This document shows, in pieces, positions 11,861 through 24,722 of a DNA stretch of 64,000 nucleotides (positions are counted from its first letter, which is position 1; the number at the start of each line of letters is the position of its first letter). The position numbers were made by a program, and so were the translations under genes. The DNA comes from Pseudorasbora parva. Taxonomy: Eukaryota; Chordata; Actinopteri; Cypriniformes; Gobionidae. The notes beneath the pieces are model-generated. The model saw only the letters and a program-made list of their open reading frames with translations. It had not been told where the DNA came from and made no database searches. The stretch is taken from positions 44,870,188 through 44,934,187 of the forward strand of contig NC_090174.1 in NCBI RefSeq assembly GCF_024679245.1, read 5' to 3'.

Positions 11861-12639
11861 TCATGAACTTTTCTCACGGTGAACCTTTTGTGTTTTTGTT
11901 TTTGTTTTGCACATCTTTCCGAAGTGATTTTTTCTGTGACACACTTTACATGTTTGTCCATATGCAGGACACTTCCTTGGTTCATGCCCATACCCACATC
12001 TGGTACATTCCTCTTCTTTCTTTGACCATGTTTTCAGAGCAGAACTATACTCAGGTGACTTCTTAGTTAGTTTGAACTTGCTAATTTTGTTCACCGTCAC
12101 TTCGGTTTCCTCGTGGAGTGCTTTAATTTGGCTTTTTGTGACTTCACTTGCTCTGCAGATATCCACAGCTTTGTTCAGATCAAGATCCGGTTCTCTTAAG
12201 AGTCGTGCTCTGATTTGATCATTATTAAAGCCACACACTATGCAGTCTCAGATCAGTGATTCAGTTAACTGTGCAACTTCACAAATATCTGGCTTTGTTT
12301 TTTTTAACAAAGTCACGTATGCAATAATCAGTTCAGTTGGTCCCTGAGCTCGAGTGAAAAACATGTGCCTTAGATAAGTTACGTTTTTCCGAGGTTCACA
12401 GTAATGCTTGAATTTTTCTTTCAGTTCTTCATAATCATTTGCTTCCTCCTCTTCAAAATCCATGGTATTAAATACGTTTATTGCTTCATCCCCGGCAATG
12501 TGAAGAAAAGTAGCACATTTTATCTTGCCTGATTTGTTGGATGTTCCACTTGCAACGAGATACAACTCAAACTTCTGTCTCCAGGTTCGCCAGTTCTCTG
12601 CTGTAAAGTGAGTTCATTTGGAAGTTTAAACTGATCCAT
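11861..12639 (-). pseudogene. Gypsy gag with two zinc knuckles
   Basis: Starts at the ATG at 12639 (MDQFKLPNEL); one frameshift near 12590 and a stop near 12247 break it. The capsid-like part has ENWRTWRQKFELYLVASGT and YEELKEKFKHYCEPRKN. The C-terminal part carries two CCHC-like knuckles: CTRCGYGHEPRKC and CKVCHRKNHFGKMC. Gag packages element RNA in the cytoplasm. Confidence 0.8.
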
Positions 12640-12660
12640 TGTGAACTTCTGACACCATGT

Positions 12661-13344
12661 TTGACACTTGTTTAGGCTTAACACTTAGGAAAATAACGAT
12701 ATTATAATAAAGACCCGACACACCACCAGTTGTTCACTGTGTAACTGTTTTCTTATTCTGTCATTTTAATGTCACAACAATGATACAAGTGTACAGGGCT
12801 CCACGTAGTGCTAAGTACCAGCATACATCACAACAACCACACTTTACCTTGTAGCTAGCTACTAAGTGTTGTTTTGGAAGAAACATTTATTAAAAATGTT
12901 GCTATTATTACTTAAAATAATATTGCAGAATATAAATAATTTTTTATAGAGGCTGTTTTTGTATTTTCTACAGGTGTTTACAATTGTTTTTAATTACAAA
13001 TATAATAGTTTAATATATAGGTCATGTTTTATATATTTTAGAAACCATATAGCTATATAATGAGGAGAAATGTTTTTACAGTCTATGTTTTTACCCTGTG
13101 ACTATACCATTATCTTACATTTAAATGAAACTGGCCTACAGTTAAACTAAAGTCTATAAAACAGCTTTAAAGTCTAGATCCCATGAATTAAAGACAACGT
13201 TTTTTTCCTCTTTAAAGGTTTTATTAATCTTTTAAGAGATCTAATGAAATTTAATTAAATTATATTTCAATATAGCCTCATGAAAGATAGATATCAGTGT
13301 CTTACTAAAATTATGTGTTAACTCTTGAAAAATATGCCTGTTTT
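12661..13344. other. AT-rich non-coding, possible Gypsy LTR at its start
   Basis: Bases 12658 to about 12833 may be the LTR that preceded gag on the minus strand, since they abut the primer-binding-like site, but no partner LTR was found. The rest holds only AT-rich sequence without open frames or recognised motifs. Confidence 0.3.
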
Positions 13345-13590
13345 TAAAGGGGTAGTTCAACCCAAAAATGTGATAATTTACTCACCCTAATGTCATTCCA
13401 AACCTAAATTAATTTATTTCTGTGTATCATAAAAAAAATAATTTGAGTCTCTTTTTTTGTTTATACAATATTCAAATGGTAGCCTAACCAAAATGGCTTG
13501 GTTGCCAACATTCTTCAAAATATCTACTTTTGTGTTTGTGTTAGTCATACAGGTTTGGAACGACATGAGTAAATTACAGCTTTTTAAAGC
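13345..13590. mobile_element. Palindromic MITE-like repeat
   Basis: AATTTACTCACCCTAATGTC at about 13375 is followed some 180 bases later (about 13551-13580) by its near reverse complement (AGGTTTGGAACGACATGAGT). The GGGTAGTTCAACCCAAAAAT start belongs to a very common cyprinid non-autonomous DNA repeat. It encodes nothing. Confidence 0.7.
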
Positions 13591-14127
13591 AGTAAATTTA
13601 TTTTACTGCATCCTATCAAAATCATCAGTGCTTTACTTTCAAGTGCATTTCTGTGTGACAAAAAGCAATATTATGTTTATCTGCATTTGCAGCAAATTTA
13701 ATATTTATCATTATTTGTCCTTGTCGTAGTTTTATTTATTTACTCCAATTTAAGGCCCCCCACCCCAGCAAAAACATTCAAGAGGAACTCAGGGCCGGAT
13801 GGGCTGGGTTTGCCAGAGCCGAATTTTAGTCCCTGTCCAGCCCTGGCCAGATCCCCACCTCTATGCTCTCCAGTTTCACTGTCTCTCCATCCCCTGCCAT
13901 ATGCCACGTCCCCAGGTATTCATCTGTGTGCTCGCCTATCTCATTGTCCTTGGAGTGTAATCTTTTCTCCCTCAGCATAGCTGTTTGGATCTGCCCTGCT
14001 GTTAGCTTTGGATTTTTCATTCTCCGTCACCGCTTGTTGGGCTGACGTAGCACTCCCTCATACCTGGCTGGAATCATCCCTGATCAGTGATTCAGATTTT
14101 TTTGTGTGTTTTTGTTATTCAATAAAA
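13591..14127. other. Unassigned DNA before DIRS B
   Basis: A 64-codon minus frame (14020-13826, MKNPKLTAGQIQTAML) has no motif I recognise and no splice context. It could be an old transposon or exon fragment. Nothing else is supported. Confidence 0.3.
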
Positions 14128-14374
14128 CGTCTCGGTTACGTATGTAACCCTAGTTCCTTGAGGGAACTCGAGCTGCGTCGAAACGCTGTGAGAACGCCTC
14201 TGCGTTAATGCGTCGTGAAGCGCATGTGGAACCATTCCATCGGAAGATCGATCGATCGTCGCCGTGATGACGTCATCGACCGGAAGCTATAAAGTGTCCG
14301 TGAAAACAAACAGGAACTAGCTTCTGATAAAGCCTGAAGTAAGTGATCACGGGCACGCCGGGAATATGGCCGGG

Positions 14375-15805
14375 CTACACAGCGTCTAGTTCCCTCAGGG
14401 AACTAGGGTTACATACGTAACCGAGACATTCCCTTTTGGGGAACTCGAGCTGCGTCGAAACGCTTTGAGAACGCTTATAGCCACATGCCTCGTGTGTGTG
14501 AAGCCGTAGCGCGAATCTGACGAAAGTTAGTGGCGACGACCAGCCTGCCGCATTACAAATGTCTTGGAGGGAAGCCCCCGACAAAAGTGCTTTAGAAGCA
14601 GCCATACCCCTGGTAGAGTGTGCCCGGACAGCCAGTGGAGACTGCTGTTCCGAAACAGACAAACAGTTGATCAGTCTTTCTCCACAGGGCAGCTCTGTGG
14701 ACATATGTGTCTAACGCCCTGACCGGGCACAGCAGATTTAATCTTTCCTGGTCTGACGTCAAAAATGGAGGAGGACAGAAGGCTTGCAGAGTGATAGGGC
14801 CTCGTGGGCTCGTAGGAACCTTGGGGATGTAACCTGGTCTGGGATGCAGAAAAGCCTTTACCATACCAGGCGCAAACTCTAGGCATGAGGGCCTACTGAC
14901 AGGGGCTGAATATCTCCTATTCTTTTGAGAGATGAAATGGCCAAAAGAAAGATGGTTTTTAGGGTGAGGAACTTCTCTGAAACCTCCTCTAAAGGTTCAA
15001 ACGGAGGCTCAGATAAGCCCTGTAAAACAATGGCCAAGTCCCATGCCGGGACCCTCGAGTGCACAGCCGGCCTCAACCTTAAGGTACCACGGAGGAAACG
15101 TGTAATCAAAGGGTGTCTTCCCAAAAACACTCCACCCAAAGGGACGTGGAAGGCAGCCAGGGCCACCACGTACACCTTTATTGTGGAGAAGGTCAACCCT
15201 GCCGAGAACCTTGCCTGCAGGAACTCCAGTACTGTACCAACCGGGCAGTTAACTGGGTCTCACTGGCGTTCTCTGCACCATTCTGAGAAAAGTTTCCATT
15301 TCAAAGCATACAGCTTCCTCGTGGACGGAGCTCTGGAGTGAAGGATGGTCTCCACGACCTCGGCCGAGAGACCTTCCTCTATGAGCCTGGCCCCCTCAGA
15401 GGCCAGGCCCACAGTTTCCACAACTCTGGGCGTGGGTGCAGGAATCTCCCGCCCGCCTGAGAGAGCAGATCCTTCCTGGTCGGAATCTCCATCGGAGAGC
15501 CTTCCAGGAGAGCTATCAGGTCCGAAAACCATACTCTGGTCAGCCAGAATGGAGCCACTAGAAGTACCTGGGCCCCGTCCCGGCGTACCCTCTCCAGAAC
15601 TCCTGGAAGCAAGACAATCGGGGGAAAGGCGTACAGGGGCAGCCTCGGCCACTCCTGTACCATGGCATCCAACCCCAGCGGGGCTGGATGTGACAGAGAG
15701 AACCACTGAGGACAGTGAGAATTCTCTGCCGAAGCAAATAGGTCTATCTCTGCTTTCCCATACTTTTGCCATAGGAGCTCCACCACCTCGTGGTGGAGTC
15801 TCCAT
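14375..15805 (-). pseudogene. DIRS B tyrosine recombinase, broken
   Basis: Pieces in several frames carry SRAPSTRKLYALKWKLF, SSLKRIGDIQ and VRAHSTRGMAAS, so the Arg and HxxR boxes survive. A deletion after FVCFG removes part of the core. After FVRF the sequence goes straight to ALRLHTHEACG: the block holding the catalytic Tyr in copy C (FYELDL) is deleted. It cannot catalyse recombination. Confidence 0.85.
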
Positions 15806-17440
15806 TCCCCGGGCCTCGCCCCTGCCTCGACAGGATGTCCGCTTCCTGATTTAGGACCCCTGGGATATAGACTGCTCTGATGGACAGCAGTTTCCCTTGG
15901 GCCCACAGGAGGATCTGACGTGCCAATTTGTACAAAGGACGGGACCTCAGACCCCCCTGATGATTTATGTAGGCTGTTGTCTGTCCTGACTAAAACATGA
16001 TGGCCCCTGAGGTCGGGCAGAAACTGTTTCAATGCAAGAAACACAGCGAGCATCTCTAGCCGATTTATGTGCCAGTGCCGCTTGTGTTTCTGCCATAGAC
16101 CCTGGGATGAACGGCCACTCATGGTTGCACCCCAACCTGTGAGGGAGGCGTCTGTCATTAGCGTTACGCGAGGAACATGAGCCCCCAACACGGGCCCCTG
16201 GGATAGAAACCCCGGGTTTTTCCACAAGACCAGAGCACGTAGGCATCGCCGCGTGACTTTGATCGTGCGGAGCGGGTTTCCCCTCGGGGAGAACCCCTTT
16301 GTTCTGAGCCACCACTGTAGCGGCCTCATGTTCAGCAGGCCAAAAGGAATCACGTTGGACGCTGCTGCCATGAGACCTAACAGTTTCTGGAACTGCTTTA
16401 CAGTGACGGCCCGGTCTAGCTTCGGTTCTTTGACTGCTGCCAGGATCGATGTTATGCGTGTTAGCGATAATTGCGCCCGCATAATTACCGAATCCCAGTT
16501 CACACCTAGAAAAGTGGTTCTCTGAGCCGGAAAAAGCACACTCTTCTTGGCTTTCAGCCTCAACCCCAATTTCGACATGTGTGCGAGAACAGCATCTCGA
16601 TGCTGAACCGCCATCTGTTCTGTATGCGCTAGAATCAGCCAGTCGCCGATGTAATTCAGTATGCGGATGCCCTGCAGACGCAACGGCGCCAGAGCTGCAT
16701 CCACACACTTGGTAAATGTGCGGGGTGACAGTGCTAGACCGAAGGGTGACAGTGCTAGACCGAAGGGAAGTACTCGATATTGGTATGCCTCTCCCCCGAA
16801 GGCAAACCTCAGAAACTTCCTGTGATGTGGAAGGATGGAGACATGAAAATACGCATCTTTGAGGTCTATGGTGACAAACCAATCCTCCGATTTGATCTGC
16901 GATACAATCTGTCTGAGTGTGAGCATCTTAAACTTGAGCTTGGCCACGAAGCGATTTAATAGGCGCAGATCTAATATCGGGCGTAAGCCCCCATCCTTCT
17001 TCGGCACGATGAAGTAACGGCTGTAAAACCCAGACTCCCTGCCGGGAGGAGGAACCCTCTCTATAGCCCCCTTTCGCAGGAGTGTCTCTACTTACTGTGC
17101 CATTACCAGAGCCTGCTCCGGGCCCACCTCTGTGGGTAGGACACCGCTGAATGGCGTACCCCCTTTCGACTATCTGCAGGACCCAACGAGATATATTTGA
17201 CAGACGTTTCCACTCGTCTAGAAAATCTACTAAGGGAACCAGCCTCTCGAGGCTGGCCTCTGGTGTACTTTGAACAGCAAGCACAGCGCCCTGAAGCGAC
17301 GGACCGGCAGGGAACAACTGACTTGACTGCTCGGGAGCCCCCCGAGGAGACCGACTGCGCCCCGGCATTGCGGCGGGGTTGGCAGCGCGGCCCCCAGAGG
17401 GCCCCGCAGGGAAACGAGTACCGTTGGCAGGGGTAAACAC
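15379..17440 (-). pseudogene. DIRS B RT-RNase H with catalytic loss
   Basis: From 17007 the frame has VTIDLKDAYFH but the catalytic box reads NYIGDWLIL: the first Asp of YIDD is Gly. A 21-base in-frame tandem duplication (about 16739-16759) repeats the peptide SPFGLAL. In the RNase H part a deletion after VLVRTDN (about 15970-15985) shifts the frame. The N-terminal part (17440-17010) is broken by further deletions and a stop near 17096. Confidence 0.85.
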
Positions 17441-17492
17441 CGTTTCCCTACGGGGGGAACCACCCTCAGCGTCAGCGTCTCAGCCAGAAGCG

Positions 17493-18847
17493 TCAGGAAC
17501 GCTTAGACGAGGCCTTCTTAACGACCAGGACTGTCCTCAGATCCGCCCTGCCCCTCGAAGACCTCGCCTGAGAGCGCCGCCCCTCGTCCCCACGCTGAGG
17601 GGGAGTTTGGGTGGCGACGCTCTGTTTCTGTTGAGCCCTGTGTGAGGAGCTCGTACTCGGTTTGGGCTGCTTTTCTGCCGCAGCCCCAGGGACCTGGACC
17701 CGGAGAGGGAGAAACTGCTTTAGCGCCGCAGCTTGCTTCATTGACTCCTGGAATCTCTCGGTGACAGTGTGTACACCGAAGAGGCCACCAGGAGACAGTG
17801 GCGCGTCCAGCAGAAAGCTTTTCTCCCTCTCCTTTATTTCTGTGGGGTTGAGCCACAAATGCCTCTCCGTGGCCGGAGAGCGAGATCAGCTGATATTCTA
17901 TGCTCATTTATAATATCTCCCCCCACTTCATCCCGTCCATCAAGGTGTGCAGGCATGCAGCAGCCTGACCTGCTGCCGAGTACGCTTTGCCCACCAGTGC
18001 CGACGTTGTCTTTAGGGGTCTGGTGGGCAAAGTCGGGGCCTTCAGGGACGATGCCGAGGAAGGCGAGAGATGGCTCGCTTCCACCTTTGGCATCGCCCCA
18101 TAACCATATTGTTTCAGCCCTGAGATGTTACGATAGACCGAAGTCTGCGGGCTGAAAACTCTATATGATGCCGGTCTCTTCCATGATCTTGCCACCTCGG
18201 TGTGCAAATCATGGAAGAGCGGCAGGCCCTGGCTTTGAGGGTCTGAAGCGCGAGAAGGCAGGAATCTTGCTTTCTAGTTCTTTTTCTTCCTGCCTCAGAT
18301 CTTTCAGTGGGCCAGTCGATGTTTAGCCTGGCCACTGCTCGCATCAGAACCTCAACGAGCTCCTCACTCGCAGGGGACTGAAGTGGCGAATCTTCAGTCG
18401 CGATGCTCTCAACGTCCACCTCCTTGGAGCTGGATAGTTGGAGCACCGGCGACTCTCTCGGGGGGGAAGAAACCGCAATGCGTGCTTCCAAGCCCCGAGA
18501 AGAGCCGCTAGACGGTGCAGGTGAGGGCAGAGATAAGGCAGCGTCTGTCTCTAACCCCTCTGCAAGGTCCAATTATGAACACCACGTCTGCAGCCTCCGA
18601 TCTGCCTCGGCAGCAGCGGGACCAGAGCCACGGGGAACATGAGACGAGGCACCCTCCTCGAAGAGTGCCCGGCGGGAGCGCAGCGTTCTTAACGGTAGTC
18701 TTTCACAATGCTCACAAGCAGCCCCCTCGAGGGCTGCCTGGGCATGCTGCGCTCCCAAGCAGGCAACACAAAGAGCTTGTGTATCCCCACCCGTGATGTA
18801 GCGTGGGCAGGGATGAACACACCTCTTAAACTGCTTTCACTCGCCAT
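17493..18847 (-). pseudogene. DIRS B gag-like ORF1, fragmented
   Basis: Starts at the ATG at 18847 (MASESS) and shifts frame within about eight codons. Later blocks in different frames match copy C: SPPRESPVLQLSSSKEVDVE (about 18470), YRVFSPQTSVY (about 18160) and LNPTEIKEREKSFLLDAPL (about 17840). Deletions remove the region before IKEREKS and part of HTVTERFQES. Non-functional. Confidence 0.8.
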
Positions 18848-19515
18848 TTTCGATTTTTTTGTGTCTTTTTTTGTTAATATAATGATATATTTAACAAAAG
18901 GGTGGAAAAATCTTCTATATAGACAGACAAAAACACCAAATAGACAGACAGGTTCACACAGATCGCTTACTGAAGGCACAAAAGCTAGTTCCTGTTTGTT
19001 TTCACGGATGCTTTATAGCTTCCGGTCGATGACGTCATCACGCCAATGATCGATCGATCTTCCGATGGAATGGTTCTACACGCGCTTCACGACGCATTAA
19101 CGCAGAGGCGTTCTCACAGCGTTTCGACGCAGTTCGAGTTCCCCGAAAGGGAACACTGTTATTCCCTTAACTGATTCCTTCCTGATTTACCATCCTGACA
19201 ATAAAAAAATCTGGTAACTCCAGCATAACACTAAATGAGTCTCAGTGTATTTGTACTAGCATTTGTGTATAGACCTATTTGCATATATTTTCTATGCAAA
19301 ACACTAACAGCAATGTATACAGTTTGCCTTTGTAGCGAATTAGCTCTTAAGGGAAATATTAATAATTATTCATAACTCATTATGATTAATTATGAATATT
19401 TGAATAATTTAAATAGATTAGCTTTATGTAGCTACATTAACATTGCAATCAATTAATCAGTTAGTTTGTGAACATTTAGTATTGATTATTACTTAATTCT
19501 ATGAAAAGGATATTT

Positions 19516-19690
19516 CCCTTTCGGGGAACTCGAGCTGCGTCGAAACGCTGTGAGAACGCCTCTGCGTTAATGCGTCGTGAAGCGCCTGTAGAACCATTCC
19601 ATCGGAAAAAAGATCGATCGTCGGCGTGATGACGTCATCGACCGGAAGCTATAAAACGTCTGTGAAAACAAACAGGAACTAGCTTCTGAG
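19516..19690 (+). repeat. DIRS C left terminal repeat
   Basis: Begins CCCTTTCGGGGAACTCGAGC and is the reverse complement of most of 28500-28663. It contains GATGACGTCATC, a CRE-like palindrome, and a TATAAAA box (about 19650) before gag, so it probably carries the promoter. Confidence 0.85.
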
Positions 19691-20877
19691 CCTTCAGCAA
19701 GCGATCTGTGTGAACCTGTCTGTCTATTTGGTGTTTTTGTCTGTCTATTATCAGAGTTTTTCCACCCTTTTTGTTAAATATTCCTCATATATTAACAAAG
19801 AAAAGAGAAAATAAAATAGATAGAAATGGCGAGCGATAGCAGCAGTTTCAGGAAGTGTGTTCATCCCTGCCCACGCTACATCACGGGTGGGGATACACAC
19901 TCCCTCTGTGTTGCCTGCTTGGGAGCGCAGCATGCCCAGGCAGCCCTCGAGGGGGCTGCTTGCGAGCACTGTGAGCGTATGCCACTGAGAACGCTGCGCT
20001 CCTGCCGGGCACTCTTCGAGGAGGGTGCCTCGGCTCGTGTTCCCCGCGGCTCTTGTCCCGCTTCCGCCGAGGCGGGGCGAAGGCTGCAGTCGTGGGGATC
20101 ACAATTGGATGTTGCAGAGGGGCTAGAGACGGGCGCTGCCTTATCTCTGCCCTCACCTGCTCCATCCAGCGGCTCTTCTCGGGGCATGGAAGCACGCATG
20201 GCGGTTTCTTCCCCCCCGAGAGAGTCGCCGGTACTTCATCTGTCCAGCTCTGAGGAGGTGGACGTTGAAAGTATCGATACTGAAGACTCGCCACTTCAGT
20301 CCCCTGCTAGTGAGGAGCTAGTTGAGGTTTTGACGCGAGCAGTGGCCAGATTAAACATCGACTGGCCCACTGAAAGATCTGAGGCAGGAAGAAAACGTCA
20401 TAGTAAGCTAGACGAACGCTTCCTGCCATCTCGCGCTTCAGAACCTCAGCAACGGGGCCTGCCGTTCTTCCACGATTTGCACACCGAGGTGGCAAGATCG
20501 TGGAAGAGACCGGCATCATATCGTGTCTTCAGCCCGCAGACTTCGGTCTACAGCAACATCAGCGGGCTGAGACAGTATGGTTATGGGGCGATGCCAAAGG
20601 TTGAAGAGACGCTCGCGAGCCATCTCTCACCTTCCTCGGCATCGTCCCTTAAGGCCCCGACTTTACCCACCAGACCATTAAAAACAACGTCGCCGTTGGT
20701 GGATAAAGCGTACTCGGCAGCGGGTCAAGCGGCTGCATGCCTGCACACGATGGCTATCGTGCAGGCATACCAGGCTGACCTGCTAAGGGATCTGGACAGT
20801 AGTGATGCTGTGGGGGGAGATATTATCGCTGAACAGCCGATCTAGCTCTCCGGGCCACCAAGGAGACGGCCAGATGT

Positions 20878-23800
20878 TATATCTGTTCCCCGAATTAGTA
20901 AATACAAAAAACCATCAAAACCATTCAACAGTAATAATTTAATTGATGTCCAACAAATAAACAACAGATATAATACGGATGAACAATTGATAAAGCTTGG
21001 GTTGCTGAATATTCGATCCCTTTCGCCAAAAACGCTTGTTGTCAATGATATGATTATAGATCATAACTTAGATGTTTTGTGTTTGACAGAAACCTGGCTA
21101 AAACCTGATGATTACATTACTTTAAATGAGTGCACCCCCCGAGATTATTGTTACAAACATGAGCCACGTTTGAAAGGTAAAGGGGGAGGTGTGGCTGTAA
21201 TTTATAATAATATTTTCAGTATTACTCAGAAGTCTAGTTTCAAATATAATTCCTTTGAAGTTTTGGTGCTTTATGTAACACTGTGTAGTGTAAATGATAA
21301 ATCCCTTCTGACATTTGTGTTGGCTACTGTATACAGGCCACCAGGGCACAATACAGACTTTATCAAAGAATTTGCTGGTTTTGTATCGGAGTTAGTATTA
21401 GCTGTAGATAAAGTACTAATTGTTGGGGATTTTAATATCCACGTAGACAATGAAAAAGACGCATTGGGATTGGCATTTAGAGACATTCTAAACTCTATTG
21501 GAGTTAGACAACACGTATCAGGACCCACTCATCGCCTTAATCATACTTTAGATCTAATAATGTCACATGGAATAAATGTTGATACTGTTAAAATTCTGCA
21601 GCAGAGCGATGACATCTCAGATCATTACCTAATATCATGTATACTTAATTTACCTAAGGCTGCAAAGCCATCCCCTCGCTTCAAATATGGCAGGACGATA
21701 ACCGCTGCGACTAAAGATTGCTTTGTACATAATCTTCCTCATCAGTTCCATCTCCTCAGCATTACAGATAGCCAAGATGAACTTGATGCTGCAACCGAAA
21801 CTATTGACTCTCTCCTTACTAGCACTTTAGACATAGTTGCTCCCCGGCGCTTAAAGAAGATTAAAGCAAATAATCCAACGCCGTGGTACAACGAGCACAC
21901 TCGGGCCCTTAAAACAGCAGCCAGAAAAATGGAGCGCAGCTGGAAGAAAACAAAACTAGAGGTTTTTCGCAATTTGTGGAAAGAGAGCATGATTGCATAC
22001 AGAAAGGCCATAAAAACTGCTAGATCTGCTTATTTCTCATCTCTTTTAGAAGAAAACAAACACAACCCTAAGTATTTATTCGATACAGTGGCTAAATTAT
22101 CAAAAAATAAAGCTTCAGCTTCTGATGTTTGTAAACAACACAGCAGTAATGACTTTATGAACTTCTTTACTAGTAAGATTGATAATATTAGGAATACAAT
22201 TATAACCATGCAGCCGTCTATTACAGTATCACTTCAGACAGAGCACTGCAGGGTCACTGAGGAAAAATTACACTCATTCACTGCTATAGGAGGAGAAGAA
22301 CTGGCTAAACTTGTAAAATCATCAAAATCAACAACATGTATGCTTGACCCTATACCGACTAGGCTATTAAAAGAGATACTTCCAGAGGTCATAGATCCTC
22401 TGCTTAATATCATTAATTCATCTTTGACATTAGGATATGTACCGAAAACTTTTAAGTTGGCTATAATTAAACCACTTATTAAAAAAACGCAACTTGATCC
22501 TAAAGAATTAGTCAATTACAGGCCAATCTCGAATCTACCGTTTCTATCAAAAATACTAGAAAAGGCAGTGTCTTCACAATTATGTTCTTTTTTAGAAAGA
22601 AATGGTATATGTGAGGATTTCCAGTCAGGATTTAGACCGTATCATAGCACTGAGACTGCTCTAATTAGAGTTACAAATGATTTACTCTTATCATCTGATC
22701 GTGGTTGTATCTCTCTATTAGTGTTACTCGATCTTAGCGCTGCATTTGATACTATCGATCACAATATTCTTCTGAATAGAATCGAAAATTATGTTGGCGT
22801 TAGTGGAACTGCTTTGGCATGGTTTAAATCGTACTTATCTGACCGTTATCAGTTTGTAGCAGTAAATGAAGAGATGTCACACCGATCACAAGTTCAGTAT
22901 GGGGTACCGCAAGGCTCAGTGTTAGGACCGTTGCTTTTCACCCTGTATATGCTACCACTGGGAGATATCATTAGGAAACATGGCGTTAGTTTTCATTGTT
23001 ATGCTGACGATACTCAGCTCTATATTTCCTCACGCCCGGATGAAACCTACCAATTCACAAGATTAACAGAATGCATAGCTGATATAAAAAATTGGATGAA
23101 TAGTAATTTTCTGCAACTTAATTCAGATAAAACAGAATTTTTAATTATTGGACAGAAAAGCTCCACAAGTAGTAACCGAGAATACTGTCTAACACTTGAT
23201 GACTGCTCTGTCAAGCCCTCGTCGTCAGTGAGGAACCTGGGTGTGCTCTTTGATACCAATCTTTCATTTGAAAGCCACGTTTCTAGCATCTGTAAAACCG
23301 CATTCTACCATCTTAAAAATATATCTAAATTACGGCACATGCTTTCAATGCAAAATGCTGAACAGTTAGTACATGCGTTCATGAGCTCAAGGCTAGATTA
23401 TTGTAATGCTCTACTGGGTGGTTGCCCTGCTCGCTTAATAAACAAACTCCAGCTAGTCCAAAATGCAGCAGCTAGAGTTCTTACTAGAACCAGGAAGTAT
23501 GATCATATTAGTCCAGTTCTGTCAACACTGCACTGGCTCCCTATTAAACATCGCATACATTTTAAAATCTTGCTTATTACTTACAAAGCACTAAATAGTT
23601 TAGCTCCCCGGTACTTAAGCGAGCTCTTAACGCATTATACCCCATCACGTCGATTGCGGTCTCAAAACTCTGGCCAGTTGATAATACCTAGAATATCTAA
23701 ATCAACTGCAGGCGGTCGATCATTTTCCTATTTAGCTCCTAAATTGTGGAATAGTCTTCCTAGCATTGTTCGGGAAGCAGACACACTCTGTCAGTTTAAA

Positions 23801-24722
23801 TCTAGACTAAAAACACATCTCTTTACTATGGCATACACATAGAACATTTTTAACTTTCATTATTCAATTCAATTGACTGATTGTTAGGCTGCATTAACTA
23901 GGTCAGCCGGAACCGGGAACACTTCCCATAACACCTGATGTACTCGTTACATCATAAAAAGAGTGACATCTACGCTAATGTTAGTCTCTCTGTTTATCCC
24001 GAGGTTTATCCCGGATCTGGGCCCTTTCCGGATCGGATGGTGGACCTGCCTGGACATGACCAACGCATCCTGGAGTGTCTGCTGAGCCGTGTCAAATGGT
24101 GTCTCCTCCGAATTTGCCTCACTGGCACGACATGCTCAAAACCCGTCTTCGGCGCAATAATTCCGATCTTTCATGTATTCATACTCTTGTGTAATTGACG
24201 CCCCATCCTAAATAAATCTGTCTCTTCCGTGATACCCTGAAAATTTTGAATAATCCGATCTAATATGATTTCCGACCTGTAAGGTTGCCAGAATAATAAT
24301 CTTACACGGTGTGTTAATAGGCCAGAGGAGAACTGGCACCCCGACTGAGTCTGGTTTCTCCCAAGGTTTATTTTTCTCCATCATGCCCCGATGGAGTTTT
24401 GGTTCCTTGCCACTGTCGCCTTTGGCTTGGCTTGCTCAGTTGGGGACACTAAAAATATGATTAAAGTTATTCAACTTACTATACAAATAAAATATATGAA
24501 TTAGGTCTTATTTAATTCTATAAACTATAATACTGATCTGCCAACATTGTCGCTATATGATAAATTAAAATAAGCTGATAACATCACTGTTTTCTCCAGA
24601 ACGACTGTACAGCCAAATCTAATTTTGTCGCAATATTACCCTGTTTGACACTGTGAAGCTGCTTTGACACAATCGTGATTGTAAAAGCGCTATATAAATA
24701 AAGTTGATTGATTGATTGATTG
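20878..24722 (+). mobile_element. L2-clade LINE copy B inserted in DIRS C gag
   Basis: A 5'-truncated LINE with 6-bp target duplication AGATGT at 20872-20877 and 24723-24728. The 3' untranslated part has the conserved fish block GGCCAGAGGAGAACTGGCAC and ends AAGCGCTATATAAATAAAG followed by a (GATT)n tail (about 24702-24722). Excising it rejoins ACGGCC-AGATGT-GTTGG, as in DIRS A. Confidence 0.9.
20987..23842 (+). CDS. L2 B endonuclease-reverse transcriptase, uninterrupted
   Basis: At least 951 codons with no stop; the frame is open back to the insertion junction at 20878, so the true start is lost by 5' truncation and no ATG start is claimed. The APE-type endonuclease (about residues 5-225) has [28 protein letters not shown] (about 146) and SDHYLIS (about 210). 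The RT (about 490-770) has [38 protein letters not shown] and catalytic CYADDTQLY (about 671). The C-terminus has [14 protein letters not shown] and [13 protein letters not shown]. All key residues are present, suggesting recent insertion. Confidence 0.9.
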   Translation: MIKLGLLNIRSLSPKTLVVNDMIIDHNLDVLCLTETWLKPDDYITLNECTPRDYCYKHEPRLKGKGGGVAVIYNNIFSITQKSSFKYNSFEVLVLYVTLCSVNDKSLLTFVLATVYRPPGHNTDFIKEFAGFVSELVLAVDKVLIVGDFNIHVDNEKDALGLAFRDILNSIGVRQHVSGPTHRLNHTLDLIMSHGINVDTVKILQQSDDISDHYLISCILNLPKAAKPSPRFKYGRTITAATKDCFVHNLPHQFHLLSITDSQDELDAATETIDSLLTSTLDIVAPRRLKKIKANNPTPWYNEHTRALKTAARKMERSWKKTKLEVFRNLWKESMIAYRKAIKTARSAYFSSLLEENKHNPKYLFDTVAKLSKNKASASDVCKQHSSNDFMNFFTSKIDNIRNTIITMQPSITVSLQTEHCRVTEEKLHSFTAIGGEELAKLVKSSKSTTCMLDPIPTRLLKEILPEVIDPLLNIINSSLTLGYVPKTFKLAIIKPLIKKTQLDPKELVNYRPISNLPFLSKILEKAVSSQLCSFLERNGICEDFQSGFRPYHSTETALIRVTNDLLLSSDRGCISLLVLLDLSAAFDTIDHNILLNRIENYVGVSGTALAWFKSYLSDRYQFVAVNEEMSHRSQVQYGVPQGSVLGPLLFTLYMLPLGDIIRKHGVSFHCYADDTQLYISSRPDETYQFTRLTECIADIKNWMNSNFLQLNSDKTEFLIIGQKSSTSSNREYCLTLDDCSVKPSSSVRNLGVLFDTNLSFESHVSSICKTAFYHLKNISKLRHMLSMQNAEQLVHAFMSSRLDYCNALLGGCPARLINKLQLVQNAAARVLTRTRKYDHISPVLSTLHWLPIKHRIHFKILLITYKALNSLAPRYLSELLTHYTPSRRLRSQNSGQLIIPRISKSTAGGRSFSYLAPKLWNSLPSIVREADTLCQFKSRLKTHLFTMAYT

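Larger units (their letters stand above)
7254..12660 (-). mobile_element. Gypsy-type LTR retrotransposon, decayed, split by L2
   Basis: Minus-strand remnants run gag, protease, RT and RNase H from 12639 down to 7254. A primer-binding-like TGGTGTCAGAAG lies at 12646-12657 (minus), just before gag, so a 5' LTR probably begins at about 12658 and may run to about 12833. No second LTR was found. An L2 LINE separates 7254-7778 from 10792-12660; the RT protein continues exactly across that junction (AEIKY then IGHVLSGEG). Confidence 0.8.
14128..19152 (-). mobile_element. DIRS retrotransposon copy B, complete length but degenerate
   Basis: Both ends are present: the long terminal repeat with its extension (CGTCTCGGTTACGTATGTAA, from 14128) and the other repeat ending at about 19152 (CCCCGAAAGGGA). 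An internal complementary region lies at about 14381-14474. All three genes are broken. Flanks show no convincing target duplication, as expected for YR-mediated integration. Confidence 0.85.

Noticed and set aside
14105..19165. TGTTATTC on both sides of DIRS B as a target duplication
   Set aside because: It does not abut both element ends equally, and DIRS elements are not expected to make such duplications.
24699..24722. Short tandem GATT array, considered as a CRISPR-like repeat
   Set aside because: It is the simple tail of an L2 LINE; no spaced repeats occur anywhere in the window.
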